A stretch of 64,000 nt of DNA from Flavobacterium sp. N3904 (GTDB lineage Bacteria > Bacteroidota > Bacteroidia > Flavobacteriales > Flavobacteriaceae), in assembly GCF_025947305.1 (NCBI RefSeq), contig NZ_CP110009.1, positions 1,901,501-1,965,500 on the forward strand, written 5' to 3'. The notes beneath the pieces are model-generated. The model did not search any database. It had not been told where the DNA came from and was given only the letters and a program-made list of their open reading frames with translations. Shown here piece after piece: positions 48,483 to 57,300 of the stretch. Position 1 is the stretch's first letter; each line of letters begins with the position of its first letter. Position numbers and translations under genes: made by a program.

Positions 48483-49595
48483 ATGAAAATAGCACTTATC
48501 ACAGGAATTACAGGACAAGACGGTGCGTATCTTGCTGATTTATTATTAAAAAAAGGATATGAAGTTCATGGTGTCAAACGCCGTAGTTCTTTGTTTAATA
48601 CCGATCGTATTGATCATTTGTATCAAGATCCTCATGAAAAAAATGTGCGTTTCAAATTGCATTATGGGGATTTGAGTGATTCTACGAATTTGATACGTAT
48701 CATTCAGGAGGTACAACCCGATGAGATTTACAACTTGGGTGCGATGAGCCACGTAAAAGTCAGTTTTGATACGCCAGAATATACTGCAAATGCTGATGGT
48801 ATTGGTACTTTGCGTTTGTTGGAGGCAATGCGTATCTTGAAACTAACCAAGAAAACCAAAATTTATCAAGCGTCAACCTCAGAGTTGTATGGTTTGGTAC
48901 AGGCAGTTCCGCAATCCGAAACCACTCCTTTTTATCCTCGTTCGCCTTATGCAGTGGCTAAGATGTATGCCTATTGGATTACGGTGAATTATAGAGAAGC
49001 TTATGGAATGTTTGCCTGTAATGGAATTTTATTCAATCACGAGAGTCCTCTACGAGGTGAAACTTTTGTGACCCGTAAAATAACCAGAGCAGTATCAAAA
49101 ATGGCGTTAGGTTTGCAGGAGAATTTGTTTTTGGGTAACCTTGATGCTCGCAGGGATTGGGGACATGCCAAAGATTATGTAGAAGCGATGTGGCTGATTT
49201 TGCAACAAGATGAGCCGGAAGATTTTGTAATTGCCACAGGTGTTACGACTACCGTTCGTGATTTTGTAAGTATGTCTTTTTCTGAGGTTGGTATTACAAT
49301 AGCGTTCCGAGGAGAAGGGGTTGATGAAAAAGGATATGTAGTGGCTTGTTCCAATCCTGATTATCAAATTGAAATAGGTAAGGAAGTAGTAGCTGTTGAT
49401 AAAGCTTATTTCCGTCCAACGGAAGTGGATCTATTAATTGGAGATCCATCAAAGTGTCATGCGAAATTAGGCTGGAAACCTAAATACGATTTATCTATGT
49501 TGGTCAAAGAGATGATGGCATCAGACGTTGAGCATTTCGAAAAAGAAAAAATGTTGCAAGAAGCGGGGTATACGGTTAAGAATCAGTTTGAATAG
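48483..49595 (+). CDS. gmd: GDP-mannose 4,6-dehydratase
   Basis: First enzyme of GDP-L-fucose synthesis. The 370-residue product has the NADP motif [38 protein letters not shown], the catalytic [14 protein letters not shown] and [20 protein letters not shown], all diagnostic for GMD. The epimerase/reductase follows 69 bases downstream. Confidence 0.97.
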   Translation: MKIALITGITGQDGAYLADLLLKKGYEVHGVKRRSSLFNTDRIDHLYQDPHEKNVRFKLHYGDLSDSTNLIRIIQEVQPDEIYNLGAMSHVKVSFDTPEYTANADGIGTLRLLEAMRILKLTKKTKIYQASTSELYGLVQAVPQSETTPFYPRSPYAVAKMYAYWITVNYREAYGMFACNGILFNHESPLRGETFVTRKITRAVSKMALGLQENLFLGNLDARRDWGHAKDYVEAMWLILQQDEPEDFVIATGVTTTVRDFVSMSFSEVGITIAFRGEGVDEKGYVVACSNPDYQIEIGKEVVAVDKAYFRPTEVDLLIGDPSKCHAKLGWKPKYDLSMLVKEMMASDVEHFEKEKMLQEAGYTVKNQFE

Positions 49596-49664
49596 AATAG
49601 ATATAAATGTTTATAGGCACTAATTCGCAAAATATATGATTGGGAATTGGTGTCATTAAAATAG

Positions 49665-50606
49665 ATGAAAAATATGAACCAACAAGATAAAATATACATT
49701 GCTGGTCATCGAGGTATGGTGGGGTCTGCTATTTTAAGAGCTTTACAGGCACAGGGATACCGTAACTTTTTATTAAGGAATTCGGCTGAGTTGGATTTAC
49801 GGAATCAACAAGCTGTGGCTGATTTTTTTGCACAAGAAAAACCAGATTATGTTTTTTTGGCGGCTGCTAAAGTAGGAGGTATTATAGCTAATAATACTTT
49901 TAGAGGTGATTTTATATATGAGAATTTGATGATTCAGAACAATGTTATTCATCAGGCTTATGTCAATCAAGTTAAGAAACTGATGTTTTTAGGTTCTTCT
50001 TGTATCTATCCTAAGATGGCTCCACAGCCTTTGAAAGAAGATTACTTATTAACGGGGCTATTGGAGCCTACCAATGAACCGTATGCAATTGCCAAAATTG
50101 CCGGTATCAAAATGTGTGATGCCTATAGAAGTCAATACGGCTGTAATTTTATTTCGGTAATGCCAACGAATTTATACGGGCCCAATGATAATTATGATTT
50201 GAATAATTCCCATGTATTGCCCGCAATGTTGCGCAAGTTTATAGTAGCCAAACGTAATGGAGATGCATCCGTAACCATTTGGGGAACAGGTAGCCCAAAA
50301 CGGGAGTTTTTGCATGCCAATGATTTGGCCGAAGCCTGTTTGTTTCTGATGGAAAATTACAATGATAGTGGATTAGTCAATATTGGAATTGGTGATGATA
50401 TTTCCATATTGGATTTGGCCCATCTGGTTAAAAAAACAGTGGGATTTGATGGAGTCATTCTAACAGATACTTCTAAACCTGATGGTACCCCAAGAAAATT
50501 GATGGATGTTTCTAAATTGAATGGCTTGGGATGGAAAGCAAAAATCACTTTAGAAGAGGGGATTAAAAAAGTATATGAGGAAATTAAGGATACTGACTGG
50601 GAGTAG
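49665..50606 (+). CDS. fcl: GDP-L-fucose synthase
   Basis: Epimerises and reduces GDP-4-keto-6-deoxymannose to GDP-L-fucose. The 313-residue product shows IAGHRGMVGSAILRAL, FLAAAKVGGIIANNTF, the catalytic PYAIAKIAGIKMC and MPTNLYGPNDNYDLNNSHV. With gmd it forms a two-gene GDP-fucose unit; the GDP-mannose genes manB and manC are not in the window. Confidence 0.97.
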   Translation: MKNMNQQDKIYIAGHRGMVGSAILRALQAQGYRNFLLRNSAELDLRNQQAVADFFAQEKPDYVFLAAAKVGGIIANNTFRGDFIYENLMIQNNVIHQAYVNQVKKLMFLGSSCIYPKMAPQPLKEDYLLTGLLEPTNEPYAIAKIAGIKMCDAYRSQYGCNFISVMPTNLYGPNDNYDLNNSHVLPAMLRKFIVAKRNGDASVTIWGTGSPKREFLHANDLAEACLFLMENYNDSGLVNIGIGDDISILDLAHLVKKTVGFDGVILTDTSKPDGTPRKLMDVSKLNGLGWKAKITLEEGIKKVYEEIKDTDWE

Positions 50607-50993
50607 TTATTGATTGTGAGTTGTGAGTTTTCGGCTATCAGTTTTGTGTTCTTAATTGTCTGTTTAAAAGTTTAAAATGGTTTAATGTTGTGAAAAAGAA
50701 GGATAGTGAAGGTGTTTCAATTCAAAATGTTGAAATAAAGGATTTGAATTTACTTTTGGTGATGGTATAACAAGATTGTGCTTCTCGAGGGTACTTCGCT
50801 TTGCATAAACTTTTAGAGATCGATGTCCTTAAGATTAAGGATATCTAGCTGTTTTTGTTTTTAATCTAGGTTACGCAAAGGAGCAGAGATGCAAAGAAAC
50901 AGTTTAAACTTTGCATCGGTGTGGCTCTGAAAGAAAATTAAAGTTTAACTTTATGATGTTGTCAAAGAGTTAGAATTAACAGGTAGTCGTTAA
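50607..50993. other. Gene-free stretch with short repeats
   Basis: The first ~25 bases are a weak GTGAGTT-type tract. Further on, ATGCAAAG (50889-50896) and CTTTGCAT (50909-50916) form an inverted repeat inside a phrase rich in GCAAAG and GCAGAG words, which I recall as a common degenerate repeat in Flavobacteriia. No gene is seen. Confidence 0.55.
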
Positions 50994-51752
50994 CTAGAGA
51001 TACTGATAAGCTATTATTGTAGCAGTATTGTATTTTCGATGTAAAGCGATGTCCCTGCTGCCTCTTTGTTTTGAAAAGCCAATGAATATGAAAGTGATTT
51101 GTAGATTTTGTTCTATTGGAGGGACAACTTCGAGAACTATATTTTGTTTCTCTTCATTTTTTGATATGATAATTGGTTGACCATAGTTAGTGGAAAAGGT
51201 ATCATTTTCTATGTTCCAATTGGCAATGGCTAGATTGAATGTAACATGGGTGGCTTCTTCGGGCCAGTTGATGTCATTTGCCGGATTGAAGTCGGGGTGG
51301 GAAAAACGGTTGTTTCTTATTTCCCATTTATTATTATCAATGAAGACTTTTGATATAGGTCGGTGTTTGTTGCTTTCAAATCCGATTAGAAATTCTTGAC
51401 CAAATTTGGTTTTAATACCTTCAGTGAATAAACGGGATCCGAGTTCATTTTTTTGATCTTCTTGAAGGACTTCGAGAAGGAGTTTATTGGCTCTGCCCGC
51501 AAACCTTCCGTCTTTGGCTTGTTTGTTGAATTCGGCTGCCAATAATCGGAATGTTTTCGCTTTTGTAGCACATTGCCCAAATTCGATGTTTTGCATTCTC
51601 GCTTTGTGAAAGGAAGGTAAAGTTTTGAATTTTTCAGTAGTCATGTTAGACTCTGGTTTCAGCCGGGCTCTGTTGATTCCATATTCATCAATAAAAAAGT
51701 TTAGATCGTCTATTGTGCCTTCTATTTGAAAGGGTGCTGTTATTTTTGCCAT
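50994..51752 (-). CDS. Hypothetical protein encoded against the polysaccharide locus
   Basis: A 252-residue soluble protein (MAKITAPFQIEGTIDDLNFF...) with no signal peptide or membrane helix. The first ~100 residues are basic (FRLLAAEFNKQAKDGRFAGR); the second half has beta-strand-like segments. I do not recognise a family. It is the only gene in the right-hand 34 kb read leftwards and separates the fucose genes from the rhamnose genes, so it may be a later insertion. Confidence 0.75.
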   Translation of the reverse strand: MAKITAPFQIEGTIDDLNFFIDEYGINRARLKPESNMTTEKFKTLPSFHKARMQNIEFGQCATKAKTFRLLAAEFNKQAKDGRFAGRANKLLLEVLQEDQKNELGSRLFTEGIKTKFGQEFLIGFESNKHRPISKVFIDNNKWEIRNNRFSHPDFNPANDINWPEEATHVTFNLAIANWNIENDTFSTNYGQPIIISKNEEKQNIVLEVVPPIEQNLQITFIFIGFSKQRGSRDIALHRKYNTATIIAYQYL

Positions 51753-52101
51753 AGTTTTTTTATTGCAATTTAAGAAATATTTCTTGTTAACTATATTTTT
51801 TTTGTGTGTTTTTAGCTATATAAATGTATGTTTTTTTAATTGTTCAAGGATATAGAATTTTTTCATTTTGCGCAGAACCAAGAAATTCGAAAATTTAGCA
51901 ATTATAGACTTGAATTTTTTAGTATTCCCTATATGACTTTAGACTTGCCTCATTTGGAGAACGTACTATTGAAGTTTTGTATTAGGAAATTTGTAATTAA
52001 AACAATTCAAATGGGGATGAAAATCAGAATAAAATATTTTGCTTTTCGGCTGATTTTGAATACCAATAGAATTAAGTTTTTTATTAAATAGATGAAAATA
52101 T
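51753..52101. other. Gene-free AT-rich stretch
   Basis: Divergent region between the leftward hypothetical gene and the cupin gene. An 83-codon frame from a TTG at 51840 is compositionally unconvincing. I see no clear -7 box on either strand. Confidence 0.6.
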
Positions 52102-52551
52102 ATGTCTGAGAATAGTAAATATCCGCAATTGATTGAGGGAGGTATCCATACCGATAGCAGGGGTCAAATTTCTTTTGTGAATGCTATGAAATTTGATGCT
52201 ATTGAGCGGTTTTATATCATCAGTAACTCAACTGAAAATCCTATAAGAGCCTGGCATGGTCATAAAATTGACAATAAATACTTTTATTGTGTTCAAGGTA
52301 CTGTAAAAGTGCATTATGTAAAAATAGACAATTGGGAATCACCTTCGAAAGATTTAAAAGTAGAAAGTGTGTTACTTAGTGCAACGGAAAGCAATATTCT
52401 TCACATTCCTGAAGGCTACGCCAATGCGATTGAATCTCTGGAAATGGGTTCTAAATTAATTTCTTTTTCGACTTTGCCGCTTGACCGAGCTTCTGAAGAT
52501 GATGTACGGTTTGAAAGTGGGATGTGGTTAGTTGTGAGTGGTGAGAAGTGA
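52102..52551 (+). CDS. RmlC-like cupin sugar isomerase/epimerase (WxcM/FdtA-like)
   Basis: A 149-residue cupin with HTDSRGQISFVNAM at the start and the metal/substrate-binding region RAWHGHKIDNKYFYCVQG. Such proteins in sugar loci are dTDP-4-keto-6-deoxyhexose 3,5-epimerases or 3,4-ketoisomerases. The last codons (LVVSGEK) are read from the GTGAGTG-type tract that follows, so the original stop may have been lost. Confidence 0.75.
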   Translation: MSENSKYPQLIEGGIHTDSRGQISFVNAMKFDAIERFYIISNSTENPIRAWHGHKIDNKYFYCVQGTVKVHYVKIDNWESPSKDLKVESVLLSATESNILHIPEGYANAIESLEMGSKLISFSTLPLDRASEDDVRFESGMWLVVSGEK

Positions 52552-52590
52552 GAATGAATAGTGAGAAGTGAGTGGTGAATAGATAGAAGT
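52533..52590 (+). repeat. Degenerate GTGAGAA/GTGAATA tract overlapping a gene end
   Basis: About eight 7-base-like words (GTGAGTG, GTGAGAA, GTGAGAA, TGAATA, GTGAGAA, GTGAGTG, GTGAATA) run across the stop codon of the cupin gene into the gap before rfbC. Confidence 0.75.
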
Positions 52591-52620
52591 GACTTTTTTA
52601 AAAACATAAAAAATTATAAT

Positions 52621-53169
52621 ATGAATATAGAACCAACTTTTATTAACGATTTAGTTGTACTGACTCTCGATGTATTTGAAGATGAAAGGGGTTATTTTTT
52701 TGAGGGGTACAATAAAAATAAATTCAGTGCATTGGGAGTTGACATCGATTTTGTCCAAGACAATCAATCTTTTTCTCAGAAAGGCACTTTGCGGGGACTG
52801 CATTACCAGAATCCACCTTTTGCACAAACCAAATTGGTTCGGGTGTTACAGGGTGAAATTATGGATGTGGCAGTTGATTTGAGAAAAGATTCGCCTACCT
52901 ATGGAAAGCATTTCGGTATCAAATTGACAGCAGAAAATAAAAAACAATTGTTGGTACCGCAAGGGTTTGCCCATGGTTTTTCGGTTTTGAGTGCTACAGC
53001 AGTGGTTTTATACAAATGTGATCAGTTTTATAACAAGCAAAGTGAAGGCGGAATTCGATATGATGATGCAACCCTAAATATCGATTGGGGAATGGATTTG
53101 AAAGAAGCTATCGTTTCTGAGAAAGATTTGGTTTTGCCGAGCTTTGCAGATTGCAACAGTGCATTTTGA
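52621..53169 (+). CDS. rfbC: dTDP-4-dehydrorhamnose 3,5-epimerase
   Basis: Third enzyme of dTDP-L-rhamnose synthesis. The 182-residue cupin has the full RmlC set: FEDERGYFFEGYNKNKF, FVQDNQSFSQKGTLRGLHYQ with the catalytic His, and VPQGFAHGFSVLS. It is followed by rfbD and rfbA. Confidence 0.96.
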   Translation: MNIEPTFINDLVVLTLDVFEDERGYFFEGYNKNKFSALGVDIDFVQDNQSFSQKGTLRGLHYQNPPFAQTKLVRVLQGEIMDVAVDLRKDSPTYGKHFGIKLTAENKKQLLVPQGFAHGFSVLSATAVVLYKCDQFYNKQSEGGIRYDDATLNIDWGMDLKEAIVSEKDLVLPSFADCNSAF

Positions 53170-53205
53170 GTTGTGAGTGAGTAGTGAAGGGTTAAAAGTG
53201 AGAGA
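53170..53205 (+). repeat. Degenerate GTGAGTG-type tract after rfbC
   Basis: Words TTGTGAG, TGAGTA, GTGAAGG, AAGTGAG follow the rfbC stop in the same orientation as the other tracts. Confidence 0.55.
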
Positions 53206-53306
53206 TGGCAAATGTGTTGTGGGTTTTTGAATTTTGGATTATTTGAAGCCTTTTTTTCAGATAGATGTGTTTAGTTAACCACTATTAAATATAGTAAAAA
53301 CAAAAA

Positions 53307-54161
53307 ATGGAAAAAATACTAGTTACTGGTGCCAATGGACAATTGGGTTCAGAGTTGAATGTTTTATCAAAAAACTATGGCCAATTTGAATGGGTTTATA
53401 CCGATTGGGAAGAATTGAATTTGTGTGATTTGGATAATTTGGCATTGTCCTTAACCAAAATTAATCCACAAATTATTATCAACTGTGCAGCCCATACAGC
53501 TGTGGATAGAGCCGAATCGGAATTTGAGTTGTCGGATGTTTTGAATCATCAATCGGTCGCCATATTGGCTCAATGGAGTCATGAGAACAATTGTAAATTG
53601 ATTCATGTTTCGACAGATTATGTTTTTGACGGTACTGCTTCGACCGCATTAGACGAAACGGCCCAGCCTAATCCTATTAATGTGTATGGAGTTACAAAAT
53701 TAGCGGGAGAAAAAGCTTGTATGCTAGAAAATCCGGAAGCGATTATTATCAGAACATCATGGGTGTATTCTAGTTTTGGGAACAATTTTGTAAAAACAAT
53801 GTCCCGCCTGATGCAGGAAAGAGATTCTTTGAGTGTAGTCAATGACCAAATAGGAAGTCCAACCTATGCCGCCGATCTGGCCCAAGCTATTATGACCATC
53901 ATTGCACACCAGCAATGGCAAGCCGGAATCTATCATTTTTCGAATGAAGGAGAAATTAGCTGGTATGAATTTGCATTGGCGATTCAGGAAATTGGCAATT
54001 TTGATTGTGCAATCAGTGGTATTCCTTCTTCGGCTTATCCAACACCAGCAAAACGTCCTCAGTATTCTTTATTGGATAAAACCAAAATAAAAAAAACATT
54101 TAGGGTTATAGTTCCCGAGTACAAAGAGAGTTTGGAGAAGTGTATGAAGTTGTTGCGATAG
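53307..54161 (+). CDS. rfbD: dTDP-4-dehydrorhamnose reductase
   Basis: Last enzyme of dTDP-L-rhamnose synthesis. The 284-residue SDR protein has VTGANGQLGSELNVL, NCAAHTAVDRAESE, HVSTDYVFDG and the catalytic PINVYGVTKLAGEKA, all diagnostic for RmlD. Confidence 0.96.
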   Translation: MEKILVTGANGQLGSELNVLSKNYGQFEWVYTDWEELNLCDLDNLALSLTKINPQIIINCAAHTAVDRAESEFELSDVLNHQSVAILAQWSHENNCKLIHVSTDYVFDGTASTALDETAQPNPINVYGVTKLAGEKACMLENPEAIIIRTSWVYSSFGNNFVKTMSRLMQERDSLSVVNDQIGSPTYAADLAQAIMTIIAHQQWQAGIYHFSNEGEISWYEFALAIQEIGNFDCAISGIPSSAYPTPAKRPQYSLLDKTKIKKTFRVIVPEYKESLEKCMKLLR

Positions 54162-54206
54162 TTAGTAATTGGTGGTAAATAGTGAGAGGTGAATAGCGAG
54201 TGTTGA
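54162..54206 (+). repeat. Degenerate GTGAGAG/GTGAATA tract after rfbD
   Basis: Contains TAAATAG, TGAGAGG, TGAATAG, CGAGTG in series right after the stop, like the other tracts. Confidence 0.6.
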
Positions 54207-54310
54207 GTTTTGGATGTTGGTATATTAAAATAAAATCAGAAAATAATAATTTAAAAAAGTAGGATTGCTTTTTTTGCAGTCTTATAACTTAATTCATAAT
54301 ATTTATAAAA

Positions 54311-55180
54311 ATGAAAGGAATTATACTGGCCGGGGGATCCGGTACCCGATTGCATCCGTTAACATTGGCGATGAGTAAGCAAATGATGCCCGTTTATGAC
54401 AAGCCGATGATTTATTATCCTTTATCGACTTTGATGATGGCAGGAATTCATGAAATATTGATTATTTCCACTCCACATGATTTACCCAATTTCAAAAAAT
54501 TATTGGGAGATGGATCGGCAATAGGGTGTCAATTCAGCTATGCGGAACAGGCGATTCCAAATGGTTTGGCTCAGGCTTTTGTGATTGGAGCCGAATTTAT
54601 TGGTTCGGATTCGGTTGCCTTAGTGTTGGGAGACAATATTTTCTTTGGAGCGAATATGCATGAACTATTGCAATCCAATACTAATCCAGCAGGGGGTGTC
54701 GTTTTCGCTTATCACGTTTCGGATCCGGAACGTTATGGAGTGGTCGAGTTTGACAAAAACCTAAAAGCGCTTTCTATTGAAGAAAAACCATTGGAACCCA
54801 AATCCAATTACGCCGTTCCCGGATTGTATTTTTATGATAATACGGTTGTGGAAATAGCCAAGAATATCCAACCCAGTGCGAGAGGAGAATATGAAATTAC
54901 CGATGTCAATAAAGTATATTTGGAACAAGGTAAATTGAAAGTTGGGATTTTGAGCCGTGGTACCGCGTGGTTGGATACCGGAACTTTTAACAGCTTGATG
55001 CAAGCCGGACAATTTGTGCAGGTTTTGGAGGAACGTCAAGGACTGAAAGTGGGCTGTATTGAAGAAATTGCCTGGAGACAGGGTTTTATAAGCGAACAAC
55101 AATTAAGAGATTTGGCAGAACCTTTGAAAAAATCAGGTTACGGAGAATATCTTTTGGGGCTTTTGAAGCATAAATTATAG
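54311..55180 (+). CDS. rfbA: Glucose-1-phosphate thymidylyltransferase
   Basis: First enzyme of dTDP-L-rhamnose synthesis, joining dTTP and glucose-1-phosphate. The 289-residue product has [38 protein letters not shown] and LGDNIFFG. It closes the rfbC-rfbD-rfbA group. Confidence 0.97.
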   Translation: MKGIILAGGSGTRLHPLTLAMSKQMMPVYDKPMIYYPLSTLMMAGIHEILIISTPHDLPNFKKLLGDGSAIGCQFSYAEQAIPNGLAQAFVIGAEFIGSDSVALVLGDNIFFGANMHELLQSNTNPAGGVVFAYHVSDPERYGVVEFDKNLKALSIEEKPLEPKSNYAVPGLYFYDNTVVEIAKNIQPSARGEYEITDVNKVYLEQGKLKVGILSRGTAWLDTGTFNSLMQAGQFVQVLEERQGLKVGCIEEIAWRQGFISEQQLRDLAEPLKKSGYGEYLLGLLKHKL

Positions 55181-55182
55181 TT

Positions 55183-55215
55183 TTTCGGTATAGTGAATGG
55201 TGAATAGTGACTGGT
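55183..55215 (+). repeat. Degenerate GTGAATG/GTGAATA tract after rfbA
   Basis: TAGTGAATGG, TGAATAG and TGACTGG words follow the rfbA stop in the common orientation. Confidence 0.6.
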
Positions 55216-55390
55216 GCCTCTCGACTTTACTTTGACTTCACTCAGTTAGGCTACTCTAAGTAGCAGAACGCAGCAGAAAATAAAACGCAGACAACTGGAA
55301 ACTCAAAATTCAAAATAGAAAATAGGAACTATAACCCATTATACATTATCCAAACAAAAACTCAAAACAGACAACACACAACTTCAATAT

Positions 55391-56344
55391 ATGTTCTACA
55401 TAGGATTACTTTTTTTATTTATTTGCATAGAATTGATTTATTTCAAGATCGCCAATCATTACAATATCATTGATAAGCCCAATAGCCGCTCTTCACATAC
55501 ATCTGTAACTTTACGGGGAGGAGGGATAATTTTTCCTATCGCGATTCTAACAGCCAGTTTGCTCGGGTATGTTTCCTGGTCAGTTGCTTTGGCAGTAATT
55601 TTAGTGGCAGTAGTCAGTTTTATAGATGATATAAAAGCTTTGCCACAATTGCCCAGATTTGCCTCCCACGCGATTGCGATTGGATTGGTTTTTTACGATT
55701 TGAATTTATTTACTCAAGCGATTTGGGCTTTGCCTATTGTTTTTATTTTGTTGATTGGCTGGGTAAATGCCTTTAATTTTATGGATGGAATCAATGGGAT
55801 TACAGTCCTGTATGCTTTTTTTGCTGTCGCTAGTTTTTCTTTTTTACCAATAAATCTGGAATATCTGCCGTTGCTGATTACTGTAGGATTGTCCTGTATT
55901 GCTTTTGGTTTTTTTAATGTCAGAAAAAAAGCCAAAACTTTTGCTGGAGACGTCGGAAGCATTAGTATGGCCTTGTTCTTAGGCTATTTTATGATAAAAA
56001 CCATTATTGGTTCGGGGCAAATAGGCTATCTGCTTTTCTTTTCTGTCTATGGAATTGACGCCGTAATTACCATTTTTACACGAATCAAAAAGAAAGAAAA
56101 TATTCTGGAACCCCATCGCTCTCATTTGTATCAATATTTGGCGAATGAGTTAGGTTATTCCCATATTTTGGTTTCATTTCTTTATGCAGGGATTCAATTG
56201 CTTATTAACGCACTATTAATTTATTTGGATTTCATAGGTTACTTGTCGCTTCCTATTGTTGTTTCTTTTTTACTGTTTCAAATTCTGGTTTATGTATGGA
56301 TTAGAAAAAACGTTGTTCAAAAAGTGAATCTAAAAGAGGTTTGA
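55391..56344 (+). CDS. WecA/WbpL-like undecaprenyl-phosphate sugar-1-phosphate transferase
   Basis: Polytopic (about ten helices) PNPT-family enzyme of 317 residues. It has NIIDKPNSRSSHTSVTLRGG, the Asp-rich SFIDDIKALPQLPR, NAFNFMDGINGITVL and FAGDVGSISMALFLG. It transfers an N-acetylhexosamine-1-phosphate to undecaprenyl phosphate to start a glycan. Resemblance to WbpL, plus the WbpM-like and WbpV-like genes nearby, suggests QuiNAc or FucNAc as the first sugar; this is inferred. Confidence 0.9.
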   Translation: MFYIGLLFLFICIELIYFKIANHYNIIDKPNSRSSHTSVTLRGGGIIFPIAILTASLLGYVSWSVALAVILVAVVSFIDDIKALPQLPRFASHAIAIGLVFYDLNLFTQAIWALPIVFILLIGWVNAFNFMDGINGITVLYAFFAVASFSFLPINLEYLPLLITVGLSCIAFGFFNVRKKAKTFAGDVGSISMALFLGYFMIKTIIGSGQIGYLLFFSVYGIDAVITIFTRIKKKENILEPHRSHLYQYLANELGYSHILVSFLYAGIQLLINALLIYLDFIGYLSLPIVVSFLLFQILVYVWIRKNVVQKVNLKEV

Positions 56345-56488
56345 TTTAGTTGATTTGTTATAAAACAGTCTATTCTCCAATCAAAAGCAACTGAGTCCAC
56401 TTATTGCATTTCTCCCGAAAGTTTCGCTTGCGGGTTGATGTGACAAAACGAGAATTATTATTGCATCTCGACTATTAATTGATATATT

Positions 56489-57085
56489 TTGAAACTGACT
56501 CTAAAACGACTTTTCGACATTGTATTTTCGGGATTATTCCTTTTTTTATTTTCATGGCTACTTTTTATTGCTTGGTTTTTGGCAGTTATAGATACGCGAA
56601 CCAATGGAATTTTTACTCAAGATCGAATTGGTCAATTTGGAAAGTTATTTCGAATTTACAAGTTACGAACGATGCAAATCAATCAAAATTCTGAAGATTT
56701 TCGGATATCAAAACTGGGTCGAATACTCCGAACTTATAAATTAGACGAGTTACCTCAGCTGATTAATGTGTTGAAAGGAGATATGAGTATTGTTGGGCCG
56801 AGACCTGATATTTCGGGCTATTATGATCTACTGGAAGGGGAAGAACGCAAAATTCTGGAATTAAAACCAGGATTGACCAGCCTAGCCTCTTTGAAGTATT
56901 TCGATGAAGATGAATTGCTGAAGCAGCAAGATTTTCCATTAGAATACAATGATACAGTTCTTTTTCCCGATAAAGTAAAACTTAATTTGTGTTATTACTA
57001 TCACCATAGCATTTTCGGCGATTTGAAAATTATTTTTCACACTGGTAGAATGATGTTATGGAGAAAAAATCTCCAGCGACGCTAA
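56489..57085 (+). CDS. Undecaprenyl-phosphate sugar phosphotransferase (PglC-type)
   Basis: A 198-residue monotopic phosphoglycosyl transferase with one N-terminal membrane-embedded segment (about 12-32). The conserved catalytic core has FTQDRIGQFGKLFRIYKLRT, KLDELPQLINVLKGDMSIVG and PRPDISGY. The start is a TTG at 56489; no in-frame ATG gives the conserved N-terminus. It lies next to a PNPT-type initiator, giving two kinds of initiating enzyme side by side. Confidence 0.92.
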   Translation: MKLTLKRLFDIVFSGLFLFLFSWLLFIAWFLAVIDTRTNGIFTQDRIGQFGKLFRIYKLRTMQINQNSEDFRISKLGRILRTYKLDELPQLINVLKGDMSIVGPRPDISGYYDLLEGEERKILELKPGLTSLASLKYFDEDELLKQQDFPLEYNDTVLFPDKVKLNLCYYYHHSIFGDLKIIFHTGRMMLWRKNLQRR

Positions 57086-57248
57086 TTTTTTAATAAATTT
57101 AGCCTTAAATTTAATTTTCATCATTAGAGTTCGCTAAATATAAAATCATAAAAAGTTATAAAATAGATTGTTGTTGCCTTTTTTTGTGCAATTGGTGAAA
57201 TAAACTTGATTCTCAAAACAAATCTATATTTCTAGCCATTTTAATTTG

Positions 57249-57256
57249 TATTTTTG
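57249..57256 (+). promoter_or_regulatory. -7 box upstream of the CapD-like gene
   Basis: TATTTTTG fits TAnnTTTG and lies 44 bases before the start. No TTG at proper distance was found. Confidence 0.4.
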
Positions 57257-57300
57257 TTATTAATGCCCTTTTATTTTTAAAATATATAAAAAAGTAAAAT

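Noticed and set aside
51840..52091. 83-codon frame from a TTG upstream of the cupin gene
   Set aside because: No recognisable domain, biased composition from AT-rich DNA and no start signal; treated as non-coding.
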